Translations under genes and position numbers: made by a program | The notes under the pieces: model-generated | Seen by the model: the letters and a program-made list of their open reading frames with translations, nothing else | Databases searched by the model: none | What the model was told of the DNA's origin: nothing | Part shown: positions 1 through 5,321 of the stretch, piece after piece | Layout of the letters: the number at the start of each line of letters is the position of its first letter | Position numbering within the stretch: the stretch's first letter is position 1 | Source of the DNA: Nitrosomonas sp. | GTDB taxonomy: Bacteria; Pseudomonadota; Gammaproteobacteria; Burkholderiales; Nitrosomonadaceae | Length of the DNA stretch: 9,659 nt | Direction of reading: 5' to 3' | Assembly (NCBI GenBank): GCA_029881855.1 | Contig: JAOULU010000042.1 | Location: 1 to 9,659, forward strand

Positions 1-340
1 GTCCGTAACCACGATAATCAATCATAAATAGGTTGTAACCCAGCCGCTGGAACATCGGCAGATAATCTAAGCGATGCGAGATATTCCCAGCATTACCATG
101 GAAAAATAATACCGTGCCTTTCGCGTTTAATACGGGCACGAACCAGCCATGGATTGTTTCATCATCACTGGTTTTAATCTCAACGGATTCATACACCAGC
201 CCGATTTGCTCGGGTGTGACGGCTAGCTTATTCGTGGCTTGTGGAAAATAAATCAGCTTGGCTTGTGCTGCAAACACCAGGAAGACAACAGCCAGATATG
301 CAACAACAAGCGTGACAACTAGGTCATAGAGCATTCGCAT
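1..340 (-). CDS. Alpha/beta hydrolase, YfhR/Bem46-like, N-terminal part (3' end beyond window)
   Basis: Only the first 113 codons are present; the gene runs off the left edge. Residues about 5-25 form one hydrophobic segment (LVVTLVVAYLAVVFLVFAA), a likely N-terminal membrane anchor, followed by the QAKLIYFPQ stretch common in this family. LFFHGNAGN at about 78-86 is the oxyanion-hole region of the Bem46/YfhR serine hydrolases, and DYRGYG at 108-113 is the next conserved strand. The nucleophile elbow GxSxG, the Asp and the His would lie outside the window, so activity cannot be judged. Two in-frame ATGs compete, at 340 and 334. CAGGA lies directly against the first and about 7 nt from the second, which favours 334, while AAGG sits about 10 nt before 340. 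It lies 66 nt downstream of dbpA on the same strand and could be cotranscribed. Substrate unknown. Confidence 0.85.
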   Translation of the reverse strand, partial: MRMLYDLVVTLVVAYLAVVFLVFAAQAKLIYFPQATNKLAVTPEQIGLVYESVEIKTSDDETIHGWFVPVLNAKGTVLFFHGNAGNISHRLDYLPMFQRLGYNLFMIDYRGYG

Positions 341-406
341 TTCCTGAAAACCTTATCGTATGGTCGTGGGGTAGTGTTGATTACTGCTATTTAATCTTGA
401 ATGATT

Positions 407-1828
407 CTACAACGCTCGTACCCTTACTGTCTTCCCTTTAACTTTTCCTGTTGATAATTTGCGCGCGGCTTCATGGGCGATATCACGTGTAACGGCAACA
501 TAAGTCGATTGATCGGTGACAGTGATTTTGCCGACTTGCTCACGCGTATAGCCTGCCTCACCCGTTAATGCACCCAGTACATCGCCAGGGCGGATCTTCT
601 CCTTTCGACCACCGAGTATTTGCAGTGTCACCATAGGTGATGCCAGTGGGGTATTGTCATCACTTTGTAGCGTAGCCAAATCATGCCATTCTGGCTCAGA
701 ACCTATCATCTTGGTAATCGCCACAATTCGAGGCATTTCGGGCAAACTATACAGACTCAACGCCCAACCGTTTTCATCGGCACGGCCCGTGCGGCCAATG
801 CGATGAATATATATTTCCGGGTCGGGTGTGACGTCGACATTAATCACCGCCTCGAGTTGCGTGATATCCAAACCACGTGCGGCTACATCGGTCGCCACCA
901 GGACTGAGCAACTGCGATTAGCAAACTGAATCAACACTTGATCACGTTCACGTTGTTCCAGATCACCATTTAAGGTCAGCGCATTTATCCCTTGCGCCTG
1001 TAACACTTCGAGCAAATCACGGCACTGCTGCTTGGTGTTGCAAAATGCCAGCGTACTGACGGGACGATAGTGCTGGAGCAACTGGCCGACAGCCTGTAAA
1101 CGCGTTTCATGCGCCACTTCGTAAAAACGCTGGCGTATTTTATTTCCTTCGTGATGCTCTAGTAACTTCACTTCTTGCGGATTACGTAAGAATTGTCGTG
1201 CCAGTCCCGCGATGCCGTTCGGATAGGTGGCCGAAAACAATAAGGTTTGGCGTTTTGGCGGACAACACCTGGTGACATAGGCAATATCATCATAAAAACC
1301 CATATCTAACATGCGGTCTGCTTCGTCGAACACCAGGGTATTGAGTGCTTCCAGGTTTAAACTATTGCGTTGCAGATGGTCCATAATACGGCCGGGCGTA
1401 CCAACCACGATATGTGCGCCATGCGCCAAACTGCTCATTTGTGGTCGCATGGTGCTACCGCCACACAAGGTCAGAATTTTGATATTGTCTGCAGATCGCG
1501 CCAGACGGCGAAGCTCCTGCGTCACTTGATCGGCCAATTCGCGTGTTGGACACAACACCATGGCTTGCACTGCAAAACGACGCGGATTTAGATTGGTCAG
1601 TAGTGCTAACGCAAATGCTGCTGTTTTGCCGCTACCTGTCTTTGCTTGCGCGATAAGGTCATGGCCTGCCAGTGTAATGGGTAAACTGGCCGCCTGAATC
1701 GGCGTCATGGTTCGGTATTGAAGCTGCTGCAAAGTTGTTAGCAAACCCGGCGATAACGGCAGTTCACTAAAAAGAGATCTGTCAGCGTCTGCTGCGGATG
1801 GTGATACGGTTTGTGGCATCTTATTCAT
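407..1828 (-). CDS. dbpA: ATP-dependent RNA helicase DbpA
   Basis: DEAD-box RNA helicase of 473 residues (E. coli DbpA is about 457) that uses ATP to remodel 23S rRNA around helix 92 during 50S subunit assembly in the cytoplasm. All helicase motifs are visible: Q motif with TPIQ at 42-45, Walker A AKTGSGKT 62-69, PTRELADQ 94-101, TPGR 144-147, DEAD 168-171, SAT 199-201, ATDVAARGLD 312-321 and HRIGRTGR 342-349. The last ~75 residues (about 400-473, TLQILGGRKEKIRPGDVLGA onward) are the DbpA-type RRM-like RNA-binding domain, which separates it from RhlE or SrmB. The ATG at 1828 has GGGA about 9 nt upstream; the in-frame ATG three codons later is the alternative. The gene is intact with no missing motif. 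It lies beside the cassette-like patch, so that patch ends just before its start. Confidence 0.95.
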   Translation of the reverse strand: MNKMPQTVSPSAADADRSLFSELPLSPGLLTTLQQLQYRTMTPIQAASLPITLAGHDLIAQAKTGSGKTAAFALALLTNLNPRRFAVQAMVLCPTRELADQVTQELRRLARSADNIKILTLCGGSTMRPQMSSLAHGAHIVVGTPGRIMDHLQRNSLNLEALNTLVFDEADRMLDMGFYDDIAYVTRCCPPKRQTLLFSATYPNGIAGLARQFLRNPQEVKLLEHHEGNKIRQRFYEVAHETRLQAVGQLLQHYRPVSTLAFCNTKQQCRDLLEVLQAQGINALTLNGDLEQRERDQVLIQFANRSCSVLVATDVAARGLDITQLEAVINVDVTPDPEIYIHRIGRTGRADENGWALSLYSLPEMPRIVAITKMIGSEPEWHDLATLQSDDNTPLASPMVTLQILGGRKEKIRPGDVLGALTGEAGYTREQVGKITVTDQSTYVAVTRDIAHEAARKLSTGKVKGKTVRVRAL

Positions 1829-1833
1829 CCATA

Positions 1834-1863
1834 ATTATCCCAGCTTTCAGGTAATTATGTTAA
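1834..1863 (-). promoter_or_regulatory. Candidate dbpA promoter
   Basis: On the minus strand TTAACA (1863-1858, 5/6 to the sigma70 -35) is followed after 18 nt by GATAAT (1839-1834, 5/6 to the -10). Transcription would begin very near the dbpA ATG at 1828, giving a leaderless or nearly leaderless message. The GGGA Shine-Dalgarno-like stretch overlaps the -10, so the two readings exclude each other. AT-rich sequence makes chance matches likely. Confidence 0.25.
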
Positions 1864-1902
1864 GTATTGTGCTCAGCACGAGCTTGAGCGTCTTGTTATG
1901 TG
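1850..1902 (-). other. attC-like site (integron recombination site), 3' half degenerate
   Basis: Directly after the stop of the ART remnant (TAG at 1908-1906) the minus strand reads CACATAAC then AAGACGCTCAAGC. The 17-mer TAACAAGACGCTCAAGC has the same spacing as, and by my recollection 14/17 identity with, the left half (R''-L'') of the classical aadA-type attC, TAACAATTCGTTCAAGC. A small hairpin (GTGC-TGA-GCAC) follows, then ACTTAAC, resembling the L' box. The expected terminal GTTRRRY core is missing and reads only AATTACC, so the site is probably decayed or truncated. An integron cassette gene is normally followed at once by such a site. Found by eye; no covariance model was run. Confidence 0.45.
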
Positions 1903-1905
1903 CAT

Positions 1906-2332
1906 CTAATTTTCTTTGCTAATAATTACTTCTGTAGAAATATCTCCGCAGTTTTTAGCTCTTATCGTGATTTTAAATTCATGAGAGAGGTTGAGGTTCG
2001 GTAACTCGTGTGATATCACACCAAATTTTTTAAATTTGTTTTTATCCAATGTGTAAATATAACCACCTTCGATATTATCGTTGGTAGCGAACTTCTTAGC
2101 TATATTAATGTTTGTAGAGGTCGAAATATAGCAAGTGTCTTTCATTTTAGAGTCTACTTGCTGTGCTCTAACAGCATTTCCTGCCAACGCCCCAAATACA
2201 TACCCTCCACCAAATTGTACACCTGGTTGGCCAAAATTTGCCGTAGTTGTCGAAGAGCGACCTTTTGGGCGAAGTTGCCCTTTGTTTTTTTATCATCAAG
2301 CACTATACGCCACGGTATAAATAATTTTGCAT
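1906..2332 (-). pseudogene. ADP-ribosyltransferase-like toxin remnant, frameshifted
   Basis: The longest open stretch (about 2289 down to 1906) has no convincing start; the best in-frame candidates are TTG at 2187 and ATG at 2145, neither with a Shine-Dalgarno. It encodes LRPKGRSS, a Gly-rich stretch, GNAVRAQQ, CYISTSTN (STS box), AKKFATN, GGYIYTLDK and NLSHEFKI, ending STEVIISKEN. STS, a YIY strand and a downstream Glu match R-S-E class mono-ADP-ribosyltransferases (cholera/pertussis/ecto-ART type). The missing N-terminal Arg motif lies just upstream in another frame: ATG at 2332 starts MQNYLYRGV, stopped by TAG at 2305-2303. A third frame then gives VLDDKK up to a run of seven A (2291-2285), after which the STS frame begins. 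Two indels therefore split one gene. No immunity-like gene follows. The ART call is motif-based; which Glu is catalytic (SHEF or STEV) is uncertain. Confidence 0.55.
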
Positions 2333-2353
2333 AGGGTTAAGTTTTACGTTTTA

Positions 2354-2454
2354 CACATAACATTCGCAGGAAAGAGTTTTTAGAATCAGAGTGCACGCCA
2401 CTTTTAAAATTTCTGGTGAATGGGCAACAAGTGATCTAGGCTTTCTTGTTAGGT
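2354..2454 (-). repeat. Long imperfect palindrome, attC-like
   Basis: About 100 bp with nested imperfect dyad symmetry. CAGGAAAG (2367-2374) pairs with CTTTCTTG (2441-2448) with one G-T wobble, and TAGAATCA (2381-2388) pairs with TGATCTA (2432-2438) with one bulged A. Outside these, CATAAC (2356-2361) faces GTTATG (2453-2458). On the minus strand it opens with ACCTAACAAG, a perfect RYYYAAC core, 7 nt after the stop of the upstream gene. It closes with GTTATGTG, one mismatch to GTTRRRY at the core. Bulged bases in a long stem are typical of attC sites. The closing octamer is the exact complement of the CACATAAC that follows the ART remnant, as expected for the two ends of one cassette. It could also be an unrelated structured RNA or terminator, but there is no U-tract. 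Confidence 0.42.
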
Positions 2455-2461
2455 TATGGTT

Positions 2462-2875
2462 TTATTTTGTGAAGCAGTGATAAAACTGTTTATCTTGTCC
2501 GTTAATTTGAATAATAAATGATTTATTGGAAATCCATTTGAAACGCGGGTCATTTGTATGTTTATACGGCTGCACCTTTTTTCCAAACCCGGGGACAGCT
2601 ACTCGACACCCCCCTGCGCTACATAGAGCGATTTTGTATGAACTTTCTAATTCTTCAATACCAATGATTAAGGCATTATTATCTAGGCACATTTCATCAG
2701 TAGACCAAAGTGAATTTGTTCCACCTTTAGTGTCGCTAGCTGATGCTTCACCCGCGAAGATAACAATAATGCAAACTACAGAAAATGTGTTTGCAATATT
2801 AAATAGTATATTTTTAATCGTTAAATTAATGGTGAATACCCAAACAGGATCTTTATAAATAATGAATTTTCGCAA
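2462..2875 (-). CDS. Small exported protein with four mature cysteines, unknown family, start uncertain
   Basis: I do not recognise this protein. The open frame runs from just after a TAA at 2884 to TAA at 2462, and the only standard start near its 5' end is a TTG at 2875 without a Shine-Dalgarno. From there it has 137 codons and an overlong N-terminus. A normal signal peptide begins at codon 20: IKNILFN then FSVVCIIVIFAGEASAS, with likely cleavage after ASA at about 47. Codon 20 is ATT (2818-2816), so the gene either uses ATT or has lost an ATG. The mature part of about 90 residues has cysteines at 63, 85, 90 and 134, including LCSAGGC, suggesting disulfides in the periplasm or outside. An attC-like palindrome starts 7 nt after the stop. 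It sits upstream of the ART remnant, the wrong order for a usual toxin-immunity pair. Confidence 0.5.
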   Translation of the reverse strand: MRKFIIYKDPVWVFTINLTIKNILFNIANTFSVVCIIVIFAGEASASDTKGGTNSLWSTDEMCLDNNALIIGIEELESSYKIALCSAGGCRVAVPGFGKKVQPYKHTNDPRFKWISNKSFIIQINGQDKQFYHCFTK

Positions 2876-2898
2876 ATAGGGTTATGAGAATTCATCAT
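2821..2898 (-). other. Short upstream ORF (25 codons) abutting the ATT start candidate
   Basis: ATG-ATG at 2898-2893 opens a 25-codon frame that stops with TAA at 2823-2821, two bases before the ATT at 2818 where the signal peptide of the exported protein would begin. It lies in a different frame from that protein. It may be a leader whose termination feeds reinitiation, the displaced true N-terminus after a frameshift, or chance. No Shine-Dalgarno is seen. Confidence 0.2.
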
Positions 2899-2907
2899 CT
2901 TTGCTGC

Positions 2908-2936
2908 ATTAAGACTACGCTAAAAGGGGCGGTCAA
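2908..2936 (-). promoter_or_regulatory. Candidate promoter of the exported Cys-protein
   Basis: TTGACC (2936-2931, 5/6 to consensus) and CTTAAT (2913-2908, 4/6) are separated by exactly 17 nt on the minus strand. Transcription would start near 2901, just before the ATG-ATG of the short upstream frame. A private promoter would be unusual for most integron cassettes, though some carry one. Confidence 0.35.
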
Positions 2937-3017
2937 GTAATAAAAATAATTTGCAGGCTAATTTGAGATAGTTATTGTGCTAACTTATTGAGATAAAAAA
3001 TAAGTGGTATGTAAATA

Positions 3018-3539
3018 TTAAGGCATCACCAAGTCAATTGAGATATCTGCACCCTTACCTTCTGTTGTGAAAGCTGAGTCACTGAATTTTGGAAAACCTA
3101 TGAATAGTTCTGGGTTATTGGATAAACCAAAAGGTTCACCGGGTAGTAAATTCCAGCGCCTTTTTAGTTTGCGGTCAGCGTCAATATCATGATAGGCCGC
3201 AACTGCATAGGTGCCGTGTTCGTCAAGATTAAAACAAACGGTGTGCTGTTTATCTGTTGCTGGGACGCGGACGCGATGTTTACGTCCTTTTTTAGACAAA
3301 AAATTATCCGGGTCATTATAAAGACCAACGGTGAGCATGCCACCATAGCTTAAGCCTTTAACGGTGACTCTAATTTGTGATGTCTCGGTGCTACATTCAT
3401 CAGGGACTTCGTAAGGCCGAATATCTAATTGTTGCACTGCATGTGCCAATGTAGGTGCAAGTAAAATTATGGCGCAAGCGATGATTGATATTGATAATTT
3501 TGTGCGCAATACGTTGAAGTCGGACAAGTTATGTTTCAT
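3018..3539 (-). CDS. Periplasmic DUF2141 family protein
   Basis: A 173-residue exported protein of the DUF2141 family, whose function is unknown. A Sec signal peptide (basic n-region, h-region SISIIACAIILLAPTLAHA) is probably cleaved after AHA at 34. The conserved DUF2141 pattern follows: GGMLTVGLYNDPDNFL at 66-81, then VCFNLDEHGTYAVAAYHDID at 101-120 with the family's HD-N/D turn, then GEPFGLSNN at 134-142 and GFPKFSDSAF at 148-157. These form a beta-sandwich-like domain. Cys49 and Cys102 are the only cysteines in the mature chain and could pair. The ATG at 3539 is the only reasonable start, though no Shine-Dalgarno precedes it. It diverges from the tol operon with 247 bp between, and a promoter candidate lies about 28 nt upstream. 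No clear terminator follows. Confidence 0.85.
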   Translation of the reverse strand: MKHNLSDFNVLRTKLSISIIACAIILLAPTLAHAVQQLDIRPYEVPDECSTETSQIRVTVKGLSYGGMLTVGLYNDPDNFLSKKGRKHRVRVPATDKQHTVCFNLDEHGTYAVAAYHDIDADRKLKRRWNLLPGEPFGLSNNPELFIGFPKFSDSAFTTEGKGADISIDLVMP

Positions 3540-3567
3540 GATGTATGCGTGGTATGTGCGTTTATCG

Positions 3568-3597
3568 ATAATAGAAAGCTTATTTGTCTGGTTACAA
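3568..3597 (-). promoter_or_regulatory. Candidate promoter of the DUF2141 gene
   Basis: TTGTAA (3597-3592) and TATTAT (3573-3568, 5/6 to TATAAT) are 18 nt apart on the minus strand, and the -10 ends 28 nt before the ATG at 3539. Spacing to the gene is right, but the surrounding DNA is AT-rich. Confidence 0.38.
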
Positions 3598-3712
3598 GTA
3601 TTTAGTATAAGTTTTTCTATTCTTATTGTGAATTTATTCTTTGCATTTTTTTGAATATTGTCATTTTATAGGTGCCAAATTATTTTTAATAATACATACT
3701 TAAAACCATTTT

Positions 3713-3741
3713 TTTAGTATTTAGGTTAAGTATTTTATAGT
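3713..3741 (+). promoter_or_regulatory. Candidate promoter of the ybgC-tol-pal operon
   Basis: TTTAGT (3713-3718) and TATAGT (3736-3741, 5/6 to TATAAT) are separated by 17 nt, placing a transcription start near 3748 and a leader of about 40 nt before ybgC. The -35 is weak at 3/6. TAGAAT at 3741-3746 is an overlapping alternative -10. Confidence 0.35.
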
Positions 3742-3751
3742 AGAATTGCCA

Positions 3752-3764
3752 GGAAATAATTTCC
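3752..3764 (+). promoter_or_regulatory. Perfect 13-bp palindrome at the tol promoter (possible operator)
   Basis: GGAAAT-A-ATTTCC is a perfect inverted repeat lying about +5 to +17 relative to the predicted start of the tol transcript. The position suits a repressor site or a short 5' stem in the leader RNA. I cannot name the regulator. A palindrome of this length could also occur by chance in AT-rich DNA. Confidence 0.3.
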
Positions 3765-3786
3765 CTCAAGTTTTCTTAAATACACA

Positions 3787-4197
3787 ATGATACAAAATAA
3801 ATTTTTGTTGCCTGTTCGTGTTTACTATCAGGATACTGATGCGGGTGGTGTGGTTTATCATTCAACGCATCTTAATTTTATGGAACGCGCTCGTTATGAA
3901 TGGCTTAGGGAGTTAGGTTTTAATGTGCATGTGTTGAGTGATGTACACAAAATGCTATTTATGGTGCGTTCACTCGAGATTGAATATTTCAAGCCGGCTG
4001 TATTAGATGATTTATTGCATATAACAGTGGATGTGGCAAATGTAGGTCGTAGTCGTATAACTATTGCTCAGGAAATCTGGTGTAAGCAGACTAAGTTAGT
4101 CAGTGCTACGATACATGTGGTTTGTGTGGGGTCCGAGACTTTAAAGCCAGTGAGTATACCCACTGCGTTACGTGAAAAAATAGGGAAACCGAAATGA
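3787..4197 (+). CDS. ybgC: Acyl-CoA thioesterase YbgC (Tol-Pal associated)
   Basis: A 136-residue single hot-dog-fold thioesterase of the YbgC/4-hydroxybenzoyl-CoA thioesterase family, cytoplasmic and acting on acyl-CoA or acyl-ACP. The signature is near the N-terminus: VRVYYQDTDAGGVVYH at 10-25 with Asp18 and His25 in their usual catalytic places, then NFMERARYEWLRELGF at 30-45. Length is normal for the family. The ATG at 3787 gives the usual distance to the Y-x-D-T-D motif, although no Shine-Dalgarno is visible in the TTCTTAAATACACA just before it. It is first in the tol-pal operon, as in E. coli and Pseudomonas, and its TGA overlaps the tolQ ATG (ATGA at 4194-4197), so translation is likely coupled. 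Confidence 0.95.
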   Translation: MIQNKFLLPVRVYYQDTDAGGVVYHSTHLNFMERARYEWLRELGFNVHVLSDVHKMLFMVRSLEIEYFKPAVLDDLLHITVDVANVGRSRITIAQEIWCKQTKLVSATIHVVCVGSETLKPVSIPTALREKIGKPK

Positions 4198-4871
4198 ATG
4201 CATCTGTGACACAAGATTTATCGCTTCTTTATCTGATTAGTGGTGCCAGCTTACCAGTGCAACTGGTCATGCTTGTTTTGCTGCTTGTTTCGTTGCTGTC
4301 ATGGTGGTTTATTTTTCGCAAGCTATTTGTTATTCGCAATGCGATAAAAAAGACGGACGAGTTTGAAGATTACTTTTGGCGTGGCACAGATCTCAACGCC
4401 CTGTATCAACGTGCATCTAGCTCGAGGCAGTCGTCGGGCAGCATGGAGCGTATCTTTGCTGCTGGATTTCATGAATATAGCAAGCACCCACCTAAAAAAT
4501 CAGATGTTAAAACAGTCATAGAAAGTACCCGTAGAGCTATGCAGGCTACGTACCAGCGGGAAATGGATAGGCTGGAGTCGTATTTATCTTTCTTGGCAAC
4601 GGTTGGCTCAGTGAGCCCGTATATTGGTTTGCTGGGTACTGTTTGGGGAATTATGAATTCTTTTCGTAGTTTGTCTAATGTTGCACAAGCAACTATTGCA
4701 CATGTAGCGCCAGGAATTGCGGAGGCGCTGATAGCCACTGCAATGGGATTGTTTGCAGCCATTCCTGCTGTGATTGCTTATAATCGCTTTGCCAGTGATG
4801 CTGAGCAATTAGCTACTCGGTTCGAGAGTTTTATGGAAGAGCTCACCAATGTGTTGCAGCGGCGTAGTTAA
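4194..4871 (+). CDS. tolQ: Tol-Pal motor subunit TolQ
   Basis: A 225-residue inner-membrane protein of the TolQ/ExbB/MotA family; with TolR it forms the proton channel that energises TolA. Three transmembrane segments are visible: about 22-42 (QLVMLVLLLVSLLSWWFIF), 132-158 and 168-198. Between the first two lies the cytoplasmic loop with SGSMERIFAAGFHEY. The family core motifs SPYIGLLGTVWGIMNSF (141-157) and APGIAEALIATAMGLFAAIP (172-191) are intact, including the polar residues that line the channel. Length matches E. coli TolQ (about 230). The ATG overlaps the ybgC stop by 4 nt, with AGGGAAA about 7 nt upstream as Shine-Dalgarno. tolR follows after 23 nt. Confidence 0.97.
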   Translation: MNASVTQDLSLLYLISGASLPVQLVMLVLLLVSLLSWWFIFRKLFVIRNAIKKTDEFEDYFWRGTDLNALYQRASSSRQSSGSMERIFAAGFHEYSKHPPKKSDVKTVIESTRRAMQATYQREMDRLESYLSFLATVGSVSPYIGLLGTVWGIMNSFRSLSNVAQATIAHVAPGIAEALIATAMGLFAAIPAVIAYNRFASDAEQLATRFESFMEELTNVLQRRS

Positions 4872-4894
4872 ACAATTAAGTCTGAGAGGAAACT

Positions 4895-5311
4895 ATGGCG
4901 CGTCGTGCCAAACGTCGATTAATGAATGAGATCAATGTCGTGCCTTACATTGATGTCATGTTGGTGTTGCTGGTTATTTTTATGATTACAGCGCCAATGA
5001 TTAATCCCGGCCAGATTGAGCTGCCGCAAATAGGACAGTCTCTGGAATCGCCAGTTATACCGCCGCTTGAAGTGATTATCAAAGCAGATAGCGGTCTTGT
5101 CTTGCGAGATCGCGCTAAAACAGGTGCCGAGAAAGACGTGAATCAATCTCAATTGGTTGAGGCGATTAAGCAAAAACAATTGCAAAATGCAGGGCAACCG
5201 GTCGTTATTGCGGCTGATAAGAGTGTGCGTTATGAAGAAGTCATAAAAGTAATGGATATATTGCAACAGCATCAAGTGGAGAAGGTTGGTTTGCTTGCGC
5301 AACCTAAATGA
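4895..5311 (+). CDS. tolR: Tol-Pal motor subunit TolR
   Basis: A 138-residue ExbD/TolR protein with a short basic cytoplasmic tail (ARRAKRR), one transmembrane helix at about 17-36 (VPYIDVMLVLLVIFMITAP) and a periplasmic domain to the end. Asp20 in YIDVML is the conserved membrane aspartate that carries protons with TolQ; it is present. The periplasmic domain ends VVIAADKSVRYEEVIKVMDI then HQVEKVGLLAQP, the normal peptidoglycan-interacting fold. A good Shine-Dalgarno, GAGAGGAAACT, precedes the ATG at 4895. Its TGA is followed after 10 nt by tolA. Length is typical (E. coli 142). Confidence 0.97.
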   Translation: MARRAKRRLMNEINVVPYIDVMLVLLVIFMITAPMINPGQIELPQIGQSLESPVIPPLEVIIKADSGLVLRDRAKTGAEKDVNQSQLVEAIKQKQLQNAGQPVVIAADKSVRYEEVIKVMDILQQHQVEKVGLLAQPK

Positions 5312-5321
5312 ATGACTAGTA

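Noticed and set aside
683..1591. Plus-strand open frames inside dbpA
   Set aside because: They run opposite the intact, fully motif-supported DbpA helicase and resemble nothing recognisable.
1869..1883. GTGC-TGA-GCAC hairpin as a rho-independent terminator of the ART remnant
   Set aside because: Stem of only 4-5 bp and no following T-run on either strand; better explained as part of the attC-like site.
1906..2290. ART segment as an orphan Rhs or CdiA C-terminal toxin module with immunity gene
   Set aside because: No Rhs core motif (DPxGL) or CdiA junction motif upstream and no immunity-sized gene downstream; its own N-terminal YRG motif starts from a nearby ATG.
2135..2858. Plus-strand frames opposite the ART remnant and the exported Cys-protein
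   Set aside because: The minus-strand readings contain recognisable motifs or a signal peptide, and the plus-strand ones do not.
2960..2998. Two TTGAGATA direct repeats and the AGTTA/TAACT inverted repeat as an insertion-sequence end or terminator
   Set aside because: Short matches in AT-rich DNA, stem only 5 bp, no transposase or target-site duplication nearby.
3469..3654. 61-codon plus-strand frame with a hydrophobic C-terminus upstream of ybgC
   Set aside because: It overlaps the DUF2141 signal peptide on the other strand and then AT-rich intergenic DNA, whose translation is hydrophobic by composition; no ribosome site.
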